Shown here: piece by piece, positions 8,171-16,117 of the stretch
Numbering within the stretch: position 1 is the first letter of the stretch
How the letters are laid out: each line of letters opens with the position of its first letter
Assembly: GCA_937894335.1 (NCBI GenBank)
Contig: CALCRU010000005.1
Span: 1 to 56,841, forward strand
Reading direction: 5' to 3'
From: an uncultured Treponema sp.
GTDB lineage: Bacteria; Spirochaetota; Spirochaetia; Treponematales; Treponemataceae
Length of the DNA stretch: 56,841 bases
Position numbers and translations under genes: made by a program
Notes under the pieces: model-generated
Told to the model about the DNA's origin: nothing
What the model saw: only the letters and a program-made list of their open reading frames with translations
Database searches by the model: none

Positions 8171-9082
8171 CTATTGGGGAAGGTTTGGTATGTATTCGTA
8201 AGGGTCTACGGAAGAGCCGTTCTGCCTTAGCTCAAAGTGCAGATGGGGACCTGTTGTTGCGCCTGTAAGTCCCACACAGCCAATTCTGTCGCCAGAGCGC
8301 ACAGTGTCGTCCTTTTTTACATACACTTCGTCTAGGTGGGCATATACGCTGGTTATTCCACCGTCATGCCTAATTGTTATGCAGTTTCCGTATACGGCAT
8401 CGTTCTTTAAAACCTGGGTTACTGTTCCGCCCTTGCATGCAAAGACTGTGGTTCCCCGGGGGGCGGCCATGTCTATTCCGTTGTGGAATTTCCATGCTCC
8501 AGAGATGGGACTTACCCTATAGCCAAAACTTGAGGTAAGGACGCTCTTTTCCAGAGGGAGGCGGAAGTTCGTGTCAAGAAAAAAAGCCCTTTCAGTTCCA
8601 GAAAACCTTTCGCCAAGCAGCACATAAAATTTTCTTCCCCCAAATGTGATGATGGGGGTGCCTTCTGTAACGGATGAGGCGTGCTGCTTCTGCATTATTA
8701 TTTCTATTGTTGATTCTGGTGCAAGGGGAACAAACAGGGCCTGAAATGTGGGTAGAACAAGTGTCCTGCCTGTAAGGTCTTCGTTCATTGCCGCAATTCC
8801 GTTGGCGCTGGCTATGGTGTCGTACAGGAGGGAGCATCGTGCGGAAAGTTCCAGAAGATTGTCGTCTTTAGAAGCATCGTATGTGTAAAAGAAAAAAGTC
8901 TGACTCTTACCTTGGGCCACTGCCATGTTGTTCAACATGATGTCCTGTTGGTACTGCTTGAACACATTGTCTCTAGAAGCAAGTTCTGGAATTTTTGGAG
9001 CAGCCACCTGACAGAAGGCTGAGGAATAAAAAAGGACCGTTGCTGTCATCAGTAGGATTTTAAAAAATCGCTTAGGGGTCAC
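8171..9082 (-). CDS. Exported M23-family peptidoglycan endopeptidase
   Basis: Zinc metallopeptidase expected to cut peptidoglycan peptide bridges in the periplasm. The 303-residue protein has a signal peptide of about 24 residues, a middle region with a degenerate LysM-like segment, and a C-terminal LytM domain. Zinc ligands are visible as H200-x3-D204 (HNGID) and H282 in GPHLHFE, with H280 and the H249 of YAHL as catalytic histidines. The GTG start overlaps the stop of the upstream gene as GTGA, so translation is coupled. All active-site residues are present, unlike the inactive EnvC-type activators. Confidence 0.9.
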   Translation of the reverse strand: MTPKRFFKILLMTATVLFYSSAFCQVAAPKIPELASRDNVFKQYQQDIMLNNMAVAQGKSQTFFFYTYDASKDDNLLELSARCSLLYDTIASANGIAAMNEDLTGRTLVLPTFQALFVPLAPESTIEIIMQKQHASSVTEGTPIITFGGRKFYVLLGERFSGTERAFFLDTNFRLPLEKSVLTSSFGYRVSPISGAWKFHNGIDMAAPRGTTVFACKGGTVTQVLKNDAVYGNCITIRHDGGITSVYAHLDEVYVKKDDTVRSGDRIGCVGLTGATTGPHLHFELRQNGSSVDPYEYIPNLPQ

Positions 9083-9456
9083 TTTTGGAATCCGAAGGAA
9101 GCAAGTCCGTATGCAAGTAGGGTAAGAGGCACTGTAACCAAAGCCCCAATCCGCCTTCCCGTGTACAGGAAGAAAAGGCAGAGAAAAACGCCTGCAAGGA
9201 GGCAGAGTATTTTTACCATTTTTCTAAGAAAGGGAAAAAGACCCACTTTCTTTTCTTTTGAAACTATGAGGAAAATTAAAAGTAGGGCAAAGATACAGAC
9301 TACTGCAATGGAATAGGATTTGGGAAAAGCCGTAGCCCACTTCCACAGGGGAAAAACTATTATAGCTCCAAGAATAAAGCAACAGAGGGTCAAAAGCAGG
9401 ACCGTGCCAATTGTGGAAAATAATTTTTTGTAGCCTTTTGCAATTGAAGAAAGCAT
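9079..9456 (-). CDS. Small integral membrane protein of unknown function
   Basis: 125 residues with four hydrophobic segments, at about 17-37, 47-66, 81-98 and 105-122, separated by short basic loops. No family is recognised. It overlaps the M23 peptidase gene by four bases, which suggests the two work together, perhaps with the membrane protein anchoring or regulating the peptidase; that is inference. No Shine-Dalgarno precedes the ATG, which lies just past the ferredoxin terminator. Confidence 0.65.
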   Translation of the reverse strand: MLSSIAKGYKKLFSTIGTVLLLTLCCFILGAIIVFPLWKWATAFPKSYSIAVVCIFALLLIFLIVSKEKKVGLFPFLRKMVKILCLLAGVFLCLFFLYTGRRIGALVTVPLTLLAYGLASFGFQK

Positions 9457-9467
9457 TTGTAAGCCCT

Positions 9468-9487
9468 AAAAAAAGGGGCAACCCCTT
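9468..9487 (-). terminator. Terminator of the ferredoxin gene
   Basis: On the reverse strand AAGGGG-TTG-CCCCTT followed by a T run, 26 bp past the ferredoxin stop. The stem is short but GC-rich. Confidence 0.65.
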
Positions 9488-9512
9488 ACCTAGTAAAAGG
9501 CTACCCTTTTCC

Positions 9513-9680
9513 TTATTCAGATATAGCTCCAACAGGGCATACTGATGCACAGCTTCCGCAACTGACGCATTTGTCTTCTGCAACAACGCGTTTTCCGTCT
9601 GCCTCGCTGATTGCCTCTGATGGACATTCGCTTTCGCAAGCACCGCAGTTAATGCATTCATCTGATACTTTGTAAGCCAT
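9513..9680 (-). CDS. 2[4Fe-4S] clostridial-type ferredoxin
   Basis: A 55-residue low-potential electron carrier. Two CxxCxxCxxxCP motifs place Cys at 9, 12, 15, 19 and 38, 41, 44, 48, the exact pattern for two 4Fe-4S clusters. The protein begins MAYKVSDECINCGAC and has the typical internal repeat. AGGTGA precedes the ATG. It is monocistronic, with its own promoter and terminator. Likely partners are pyruvate:ferredoxin oxidoreductase or hydrogenase, as in anaerobic treponemes (family knowledge). A longer frame over the same bases on the same strand is a shadow. Confidence 0.95.
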   Translation of the reverse strand: MAYKVSDECINCGACESECPSEAISEADGKRVVAEDKCVSCGSCASVCPVGAISE

Positions 9681-9709
9681 TTTTCACCTCGCTTAAGTTG
9701 TCTACGCTA

Positions 9710-9738
9710 AGTATAACACCCAAAGGCTTAAAAGGTAA
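9710..9738 (-). promoter_or_regulatory. Ferredoxin promoter
   Basis: Reverse strand TTACCT (9738-9733), 17 bp, TATACT (9715-9710). The leader is about 23 bases and includes the AGGTGA ribosome-binding site. The remaining bases to deoC (to 9869) show no other clear motif. Confidence 0.55.
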
Positions 9739-9869
9739 AGCAAAAATTTACAAAATCTCTAAAAATTAGCCTATGCTAACTGTCGAGCTTTGCTGCAAAT
9801 TTTATACTATCAGGTTGCCACTGGATTTTTTCCTGACGCTGTGCTAGATTTTTAAAAGAGGTAACTGTT

Positions 9870-10568
9870 ATGACTACTGCCCAGAAAAAAGCCGCCACAA
9901 TGATTGACCAGACTCTGCTTTCTCCCTCCGCCACAGAAGAAGAGGTAAGGGCCTTTTGCATCGAAGCAAAAAAATACGGATTTGCTTCTGTTTGCCTTAA
10001 TCCTGTGCATTTAAAGACAGCTAGAAGTCTGCTTTTAGGTTCAAAGACTAAGCTTTGTACGGTAATAGATTTTCCTTTGGGAGCAGGTGGAACAGCCGCA
10101 AAAACCTATGGTGTTTCTTCGGCCATTGCAGGGGGTGCTGATGAAGTTGATGTCGTTATGGACCTTTCCCTTGCTAAAGCTCACAAGTGGCGCCAGCTTA
10201 GGACTCAGCTTACACACATAATAAAAACAGTTAGACGGTGTGAATCAAACTGCGCACTTGCGAAAGAAAAGCCTCCTGTGGTTACAAAACTCATCCTAGA
10301 AACATGCCTCCTTACCGATGAAGAAATAGTTCAGGCCTGTATCGAATGTAAAAGTGCTGGCTTTGATTTTGTAAAGACTTCTACTGGATTTTCAAAAAAG
10401 GGCGCCACTGCACATGCTGTTTCCCTTATGCGAAAGACTGTGGGAAGCGAAATGGGGGTAAAGGCTTCTGGCGGAATAAGAACTGCAGAGGATTTTAACG
10501 AAATGGTGGAAGCTGGTGCCTCCCGCATAGGAACTTCCCATGGAAAGGAAATAGTAGACGCCCTGTAA
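9870..10568 (+). CDS. deoC: Deoxyribose-phosphate aldolase
   Basis: Splits deoxyribose 5-phosphate to acetaldehyde and glyceraldehyde 3-phosphate in deoxynucleoside breakdown. The 232 residues fit the short DeoC family. Key residues are visible: Asp98 in DVVMDLS, the Schiff-base Lys169 in FVKTSTGF, and Lys198 in VKASGGIR. AGAGGT lies eight bases before the ATG. No other deo genes are adjacent, so it seems a single-gene unit between divergent and convergent neighbours. Confidence 0.95.
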   Translation: MTTAQKKAATMIDQTLLSPSATEEEVRAFCIEAKKYGFASVCLNPVHLKTARSLLLGSKTKLCTVIDFPLGAGGTAAKTYGVSSAIAGGADEVDVVMDLSLAKAHKWRQLRTQLTHIIKTVRRCESNCALAKEKPPVVTKLILETCLLTDEEIVQACIECKSAGFDFVKTSTGFSKKGATAHAVSLMRKTVGSEMGVKASGGIRTAEDFNEMVEAGASRIGTSHGKEIVDAL

Positions 10569-10576
10569 ATTGTGCC

Positions 10577-11503
10577 TTACTTTGCAAACCAGAACATTCT
10601 GTTGTCTTGAAGTTCGTAGGAGACAAGACCCCTGTTGTTCATGCTAGAAAGAAAAGACCTTAGCGTACTTCCAATAAGCAGAAACTGTCCCAAACCAAGG
10701 TTTATTTCTGCATAGTCGGCAACCCTCTTTAAAAGTTCTTCCATGCTAAGTTTTTCTCTAAGGATTTTTAAAATTAGGGTTTCCGTTTCAAGTGTTACCA
10801 TCTTGTTTATTTCTGCAAGTTCGTGAATAGTGTCTTTTGTGTGCACTGAGCCGTGGGAGGGAACATAGTAAGTTGCAGTTGTGTTTTCTATAATGCCAAC
10901 AGACTCCCTAAAGAGGGCCGGGTCAGTCATGAAGGGAATCCAATACTTCTTTAGCATTTCAAGACCAAAAATCGCATCCCCTAGAAAAAATACAGACTTG
11001 GAATCTTCGCTGTCTGTTACAAGAAGTCCTGCTTCGTCGTCATAGTGTCCGGGTAGGGCTATGGTCTTTATGCCTACGGATTCAAATGCTGTCTGTTCTT
11101 CGTCAAGAAATCTTGTTACCCGGGAAGCTTCCGCCTTGTAAAAGGGGGTAAGTAGCCTGTTAAAAGGTTTTGCGCCCCAGATTAGCGAACTTTGCATTTC
11201 GGGGTATTCAATGGATTTTTGGGCAGCCCTTGTGGACCAAATTTCTGCTCCCGTTACCCTTGAAATAAATGCGTTTCCTCCGCAGTGGTCAGCATGGGAA
11301 TGGGTATTAAGCACTGCCGCAACTTCTTTTTGGGGAAAGAGGTGCTCCACTGCATTAAGTATGTCTTCCCCGGCATCTTCACTGTCGCCCGAATCGATGA
11401 GGTAGATTTTATTTCCTGACTCAATTACGCCTATGTTTGTACTGTAATGAAGAAGTCCCACATGCAGGCTGAGCCGTTCGTAATCGTCTTTTGTGATTGA
11501 CAT
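10577..11503 (-). CDS. MBL-fold metallo-hydrolase
   Basis: Metallo-beta-lactamase-fold hydrolase of 308 residues from the ATG at 11503; the upstream in-frame extension would read through the greA terminator. Metal ligands appear in THSHADHCGG (HxHxDH), LPGHYDDEAG, FLGDAIFG and VPSHGSVH. The C-terminal 80 residues look like a small winged-helix-type tail (SMEELLKRVADYAEI). The substrate cannot be told from sequence; glyoxalase II-like or lactonase-like activity are both possible. It is probably expressed by read-through from greA or from a weak promoter, as no good Shine-Dalgarno is seen. Confidence 0.85.
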   Translation of the reverse strand: MSITKDDYERLSLHVGLLHYSTNIGVIESGNKIYLIDSGDSEDAGEDILNAVEHLFPQKEVAAVLNTHSHADHCGGNAFISRVTGAEIWSTRAAQKSIEYPEMQSSLIWGAKPFNRLLTPFYKAEASRVTRFLDEEQTAFESVGIKTIALPGHYDDEAGLLVTDSEDSKSVFFLGDAIFGLEMLKKYWIPFMTDPALFRESVGIIENTTATYYVPSHGSVHTKDTIHELAEINKMVTLETETLILKILREKLSMEELLKRVADYAEINLGLGQFLLIGSTLRSFLSSMNNRGLVSYELQDNRMFWFAK

Positions 11504-11511
11504 ATCGCGCC

Positions 11512-11543
11512 AAGAAAAAGCGGCACCCGTAAGCGAGTGCCGC
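11512..11543 (-). terminator. Terminator of the greA operon
   Basis: On the reverse strand the stem GCGGCAC/GTGCCGC (11543-11537 with 11526-11520) is followed by five T and TCTT. It lies nine bases past the greA stop and overlaps the leader of the metallo-hydrolase gene. Confidence 0.8.
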
Positions 11544-11551
11544 ACTGCATG

Positions 11552-14314
11552 CTAGAACTTTGCCGCAGAAATGGATGTTACCGTGTAGTCGTGAGACTTT
11601 TCGTTGATTGTAAAGTGAAGGTTGTCTCCAACTTTTGCATCAAGAAGATTGTCTCCCAAAGGTGACAGGTAAGAAATTATTCCTGCATCAGGATTTGATT
11701 CCCAAGGTCCAAGAATGGTGTATGTAACATCAGTGTTTGCATTGTTGTCGTGAAGGACGACCGTAGTGCCAAATTGAACCAGAGTTCCAGAAATTGTTGT
11801 GGGGTCAAAGATGACGGCACGGGAAAGTTCTTCCTTAAGCTGCTTGAGCTGATGGTTCTTGATAGCCTGCTTTTCCTTTGCAGCAGAGTATTCCGCGTTT
11901 TCTTTAAGGTCTCCCTTGGCGCGAGCTTCTGAAACTTCCTCTGCAATTTGGGGAAGCTCAACCTTTTCAATCTGCTCGGCTTCGGCGCGTTTCTTTTCAA
12001 GCATGTCTCCAGTAACAAGAAGACCCTTGGGTGCCTCCTGCTTTGTTTCCGCCTCCTTGAACTTGAAGTCGGGGTACTTGGAAAGAATTCCGTTTCTAAG
12101 CTTAGACTTGTAGGAAGCGTCAAGGTTTGTTACATCGTTAATCATGGTGTACAGGCGCTCTATTGTTGCGATGTCGTTTTCAAGCATGTAGTTGAGCACC
12201 AGGTTTTCCTTTTCTCCGCTGGTGGTTTTTGCATTAAAGAGCAGAGTAGTGGCTTCCTTAATTACCTTCTTGTTGTTTACCGTGTTTACATGATTGTCTA
12301 TTTCGCGGTAGCAGAGCGAGATTATGTTTACCAGAGTTGCAATCTGCTTTTCAAAGCTGATGTTTGCGGCCTTGAACCAGTCTTCGCTACGGCTTTCCCT
12401 AAAGAAGAAGAGTACGGCCTCTCTGTTGTTGCGGTAGTCCGAGAAACTGTCCTGCACCATCTTTTGAACCTTGTCTGCCTTTCCTGCAAGAAGAAGTTCG
12501 TTAATCAGTTCCTGCCTAAGTACAGTGGGGAAGAGCCTTATGTATTCTCCGTCCCAAGAGGGAAGGTTTCTAACATTCTGAATGAAGTCTTTTTTAAGTG
12601 ATGTGTTCTTTGTATCTTCCAGTTCACCATACATTACGCAGGGATCGTCAATGTCGGAATAAAGCTGGGCAAAGGTAAAGTTGTCTGGAACCTCTACGCT
12701 GCTGGGAAGCATTTTTGCAAGATGCTGTACCACAAGGTAAGAGGCAACGGTTTCCTTTGTTGCGGAAGAGGCTGACTTTACGAAACTTGCAAAGTATCCC
12801 ACCATGCCAGCAAAAGGTTCGTCGTTCTTGTCTGTGGAATCGTTTGTGGCATAGCGCATGATGATGTCTATCTTGTCAAAGAAGCGTTTTTCTGCCTTAA
12901 ACTCGTTGGAAAGCCTTTCTTCCTCGGAAGCAGGAGTATCGCGCACGATATAGAGGTTTATGTCTGAAGGATCAACTCCAAACTTGGGGTTTTTGGCAAG
13001 TTCGTTCTTTGCTTTTGCGTGCCAACTTGTCCATTCGCCAGGGGTAAGGATTCTCTTTACTTCCTTAATTCCCTTTTTCTTGTCTTCGGGAGTGTCGACA
13101 AGTTCAGCCTTGATTCTCTTTTCGTCGCATTTTCCCTCAAAACTGCGGATTATGGTTTCAAGCGCCCATGCTGGTTCAGACTTTACTTTCTTTGCCAGTT
13201 CCTCGCGCTTCATGGTCTTTTTAAGTACCCAAATGTGGTTGGCAGAAAGGGGTGTAAGGGCACTGACAGCCATCTTAAGGCTCATTTCGTGAATACCACC
13301 CTTCTTTCCAAAGTTAATGGTGAGGGTATCGCCCTGAACCTTGCGGATTATGCCAACTCCCCATGTGCGGTGGTGTACGAAACTGCCAGTATCAAAGGCA
13401 ATGTGCTTTTCAAAGTCGCTGATAGCCTCAAATACATTGCGGAAGCTCTTGTCAAGGTTTGAGTCGCGGATGTGGTCTTCCAGCCTTGGGTTGTCGGCAT
13501 ATTTTTCTTTAAAGCATTCCACCAGTTCTTTTCGGGCCTCGCTGTCCTTGTTGTCAATTTCAAGAACGGTTTTGAGAATGCTGATTGCAGTGTCCCACTT
13601 GGCGGTGTTCTTGTAGTATCTGTAAAGGTCTTTGAGTAGGTCCGCAGACTTTGTGTCTCCTACGGCCTTGGAAATCTTCTTCTGAGAAGTCATGAAGAAG
13701 TCTGTCTGTTCTGGAATGAGAGAGACAAGTTTTGTCCATACTTCCCTTATTGCGGTGTAGTTTTTTGAAGGAATGTAGCGTTGGAGAGCCTTCTTGTAGT
13801 AGCTTATGGCGCGCTCAGTGTTGCCCTGAGATTCTGCTCTGTCTGCAAGGGTTCTGGCAATGTCAGCTTCTTCCAGATCCACCTTTACGATTTTTTCGTA
13901 GGTTTCCCACAGACGATCGTCGTTCTGAGCCTTGTAGTAGTCGGCCTGCTTTCTAAGGGCAAATTTGTTTTGGGGGTCAGAATCAAGAATGGTGTTGCAG
14001 AGGATTTCTACTAGCTGCTCCTTGTGGTTCTTTTCAAAGATGTCGATTATGGAAACAAGGTTGCTGTTGTCGATTGAGCCCTTGCGCAGTGCAATCATAC
14101 CCGAAAGGTAGAGAGCTCCTATGCTGTCCTTGTTGTGGGAAAGCTGTTCGTCACAGATTTCTTTGATTTTTTCCTCGCAGTCAAGGCTTCTTGCTTTTTC
14201 CAGGATTGACTCCAGTTCCTGCAGATTGTTTTTTGTGTAGCTGCTGATTGCGGCCCTTGTCCATGTTTCCTGTTTCAGCATTTCCTGAACTGAATTCACA
14301 AGCTCTTCAGACAT
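11552..14314 (-). CDS. greA: Giant transcript-cleavage factor GreA with N-terminal TPR-like region
   Basis: The last 155 residues are a complete GreA: a coiled-coil hairpin with the tip GDLKENAEY carrying the acidic residues that trigger RNA cleavage by stalled polymerase, then the FKBP-like C-terminal domain (YTILGPWESNPDAG). Ordinary GreA has about 158 residues; this protein has 920. The extra 760 residues are helical and TPR-like up to about 280, then a small beta domain near 295-350 (HHRTWGVGIIRKV), then further helices. Very long GreA proteins are known in spirochaetes such as Borrelia, so this is a lineage trait and not an assembly error. AGGAG precedes the ATG; the gene follows the TPR gene by 23 bp. 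Confidence 0.92.
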   Translation of the reverse strand: MSEELVNSVQEMLKQETWTRAAISSYTKNNLQELESILEKARSLDCEEKIKEICDEQLSHNKDSIGALYLSGMIALRKGSIDNSNLVSIIDIFEKNHKEQLVEILCNTILDSDPQNKFALRKQADYYKAQNDDRLWETYEKIVKVDLEEADIARTLADRAESQGNTERAISYYKKALQRYIPSKNYTAIREVWTKLVSLIPEQTDFFMTSQKKISKAVGDTKSADLLKDLYRYYKNTAKWDTAISILKTVLEIDNKDSEARKELVECFKEKYADNPRLEDHIRDSNLDKSFRNVFEAISDFEKHIAFDTGSFVHHRTWGVGIIRKVQGDTLTINFGKKGGIHEMSLKMAVSALTPLSANHIWVLKKTMKREELAKKVKSEPAWALETIIRSFEGKCDEKRIKAELVDTPEDKKKGIKEVKRILTPGEWTSWHAKAKNELAKNPKFGVDPSDINLYIVRDTPASEEERLSNEFKAEKRFFDKIDIIMRYATNDSTDKNDEPFAGMVGYFASFVKSASSATKETVASYLVVQHLAKMLPSSVEVPDNFTFAQLYSDIDDPCVMYGELEDTKNTSLKKDFIQNVRNLPSWDGEYIRLFPTVLRQELINELLLAGKADKVQKMVQDSFSDYRNNREAVLFFFRESRSEDWFKAANISFEKQIATLVNIISLCYREIDNHVNTVNNKKVIKEATTLLFNAKTTSGEKENLVLNYMLENDIATIERLYTMINDVTNLDASYKSKLRNGILSKYPDFKFKEAETKQEAPKGLLVTGDMLEKKRAEAEQIEKVELPQIAEEVSEARAKGDLKENAEYSAAKEKQAIKNHQLKQLKEELSRAVIFDPTTISGTLVQFGTTVVLHDNNANTDVTYTILGPWESNPDAGIISYLSPLGDNLLDAKVGDNLHFTINEKSHDYTVTSISAAKF

Positions 14315-14337
14315 AATGTTCTCCTTATTTCTTTTCC

Positions 14338-15267
14338 CTATCCTACATATTGTTTATGAATGTCCGCATCAAGAAGTTTTATCTTGAGGAGGATTTCGTT
14401 TATCTTTGAAAGGCTGTCTTTTGTGGCCGAGTAATAGTCTATGAGCCAGAAGTAAAGGTTCATAAGTCTCGGCTTTATAAGTGCCTCATCGTTTGCAGGA
14501 TCCTTGCGTTCGTTTTCTCTTGCAAAGATTTCCTGCTTAAGCCGTCCCAGTTCCTGTGCCCTGAGTTCTCGCTTTTTGTCCAGCACATGGATTATTACTC
14601 CGTAGACCGGTATCCATTCCTGCAGGGCAGTTCCAGCATAGCCTTCCTTTTTGACATACTGGATTACCGTCTGAATAAGTGGCGAGTCCAGATAGTCAAG
14701 GTTTACTTTTCTTGCGTCTACAAAAAAAGCCTCCCTGAACAGAAGCTTTGCCTTTACGGTTTCGCCGCAGAGGTCGTAGCAGTCGGCCAGTTCTGCAATT
14801 AGGGGTGCCGAAAGTTCCTTAAGGGAGCATGCCTCAGCAAGACAGTCCAAAGCCTTTTCGTAGGAGCCCAACCTCTTGTAGCACAACCCCCTTTTTCGGC
14901 AGAGTTCTGCATGCAGTTCTTCGTTGCGTCCGTCGCTTGCATTCTGATAGCTTTCCAGAGCAAGGGAAAAAACACCCTTCTTAAAGGCATACAGGGTCTT
15001 TTCGCTGGGGGCTTCCTCGTGGTCTATGATGACCTGATACTGCTTCCATCGGTTTACAAGGGATTCTCCGTATTCATAACTGTCAAGAGTTCCCCGGTCT
15101 TCCATGCAGGGTTCCCAGAATTTGCAGCTTTTTATGGCAAACACAAGGTCGGCATTGTCTAAGTCACTTGTAATAGCGTCTTCCATAAGTGCCCGTGCCT
15201 TAGAAGGCTCGGCCTGTGCTATCAGGGAATGTGCCTGTGCCAATGCAGAATCTGAATGAATGCCCAT
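14338..15267 (-). CDS. TPR-repeat protein, unknown function
   Basis: 309 residues, mostly helical, with TPR-like units near residues 110-200 (YKRLGSYEKALDCLAEACSL). No signal peptide, so cytoplasmic. It is the first gene of the greA operon. GreA here also carries a TPR-like region, so the two may share a protein partner; that is inference. The gene has a promoter nine bases before its ATG and no Shine-Dalgarno. Confidence 0.75.
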   Translation of the reverse strand: MGIHSDSALAQAHSLIAQAEPSKARALMEDAITSDLDNADLVFAIKSCKFWEPCMEDRGTLDSYEYGESLVNRWKQYQVIIDHEEAPSEKTLYAFKKGVFSLALESYQNASDGRNEELHAELCRKRGLCYKRLGSYEKALDCLAEACSLKELSAPLIAELADCYDLCGETVKAKLLFREAFFVDARKVNLDYLDSPLIQTVIQYVKKEGYAGTALQEWIPVYGVIIHVLDKKRELRAQELGRLKQEIFARENERKDPANDEALIKPRLMNLYFWLIDYYSATKDSLSKINEILLKIKLLDADIHKQYVG

Positions 15268-15276
15268 GATGTTTAC

Positions 15277-15305
15277 AGTATTGCAGAAATAAACATTTTA
15301 GTCAA
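15277..15305 (-). promoter_or_regulatory. Promoter of the TPR-greA operon, near-leaderless
   Basis: Reverse strand TTGACT (15305-15300), 17 bp, AATACT (15282-15277), then nine bases to the ATG. The -10 match is modest. Confidence 0.5.
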
Positions 15306-15352
15306 TGCGATTTTAGTACAAAAGGGGGTAAACTTATACAAGGTTTATGCAT

Positions 15353-15387
15353 TTTTTGTCAAGAGGTGTTTCGCCTCTATGCAAAAA
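15353..15387. other. Two-tier hairpin in the rpe upstream region
   Basis: TTTTTG (15353-15358) pairs with CAAAAA (15382-15387) around an inner stem AGAGGTG/CGCCTCT with a three-base loop (15362-15378). It sits in the 217-bp gap between divergent genes, about 65 bp upstream of the rpe -35 box. No T run follows on either strand long enough to call a terminator. It could be a protein-binding dyad. Confidence 0.4.
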
Positions 15388-15449
15388 TTTTCCCAAAGCC
15401 CTTGTCGCTGTCGTACAGGCTCTTGTTTATGCAGACACTTTCTGAACCC

Positions 15450-15478
15450 TTTACAGAATGACGGATTTAAGGTATTAT
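15450..15478 (+). promoter_or_regulatory. rpe promoter, leaderless geometry
   Basis: TTTACA (15450-15455), 17 bp, TATTAT (15473-15478), six bases, ATG at 15485. The bases GGAAGA between the -10 box and the ATG are too close to the start to work as a Shine-Dalgarno. Confidence 0.7.
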
Positions 15479-15484
15479 GGAAGA

Positions 15485-16117
15485 ATGACAACACCAATAC
15501 TGTCTCCGTCCCTGCTTTCCTCTGACTTTTCCGACCTGAAGGGGGCACTGGACCTAATAGAAAAAGCTGGAGGTAAGGCCGTTCACATAGATGTTATGGA
15601 CGGACATTTTGTTCCCCCCATAACATACGGTCAGCCCGTAATAAAAAGCATCCGCTCAAAATCCTCTCTGCCTTTTGATGTTCACCTTATGATAGAAAAT
15701 CCCGAGTCTCAGGTTAAATCCTTTGCAGACTCTGGTGCCGACTGGATAACATTCCACTACGAGGCAACCGCTCACTCTGACCTGTGTGTGCAGAAAATCC
15801 ATCAGAAAGGAAAAAAGGCTGGAATTTCTATCTGTCCTTCTACACCAGTTTCTTCTCTTTCCTGCCTGCTTCCCATCCTAGACATTGTTCTTGTTATGAC
15901 TGTAAATCCTGGTTGGGGAGGTCAGAGCCTTATTCCCTACTGCGTAGACAAGGTTCGTGAACTTGTGGCCCTTCGTAAGAAATTGGGGGCATCGTTTCTT
16001 ATTTCTGTTGACGGCGGAGTAAACGCTTCTACACTGCCGCAGGTTCTTTCTGCCGGTGCAGATGTGGTTGTCTCAGGTTCATCATTCTTTAAAGGAGAGC
16101 TGAAATGGGAGTTCTGA
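15485..16117 (+). CDS. rpe: Ribulose-phosphate 3-epimerase
   Basis: Interconverts ribulose 5-phosphate and xylulose 5-phosphate in the pentose phosphate pathway. The ATG at 15485 gives 210 residues that start at the conserved ILSPSLLSSDF; an earlier in-frame ATG at 15458 lies inside the promoter. TIM-barrel signatures are HIDVMDGHFVPP (metal His and catalytic Asp), DVHLMIENP, MTVNPGWGGQ and SVDGGVN (second catalytic Asp). The 3' end overlaps the next gene by 13 bp. Confidence 0.95.
   Translation: MTTPILSPSLLSSDFSDLKGALDLIEKAGGKAVHIDVMDGHFVPPITYGQPVIKSIRSKSSLPFDVHLMIENPESQVKSFADSGADWITFHYEATAHSDLCVQKIHQKGKKAGISICPSTPVSSLSCLLPILDIVLVMTVNPGWGGQSLIPYCVDKVRELVALRKKLGASFLISVDGGVNASTLPQVLSAGADVVVSGSSFFKGELKWEF

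Noticed and set aside
9224..9661. 145-residue minus-strand reading frame over the ferredoxin region
   Set aside because: It lies out of frame across a Cys-perfect ferredoxin, a terminator and part of a membrane-protein gene.
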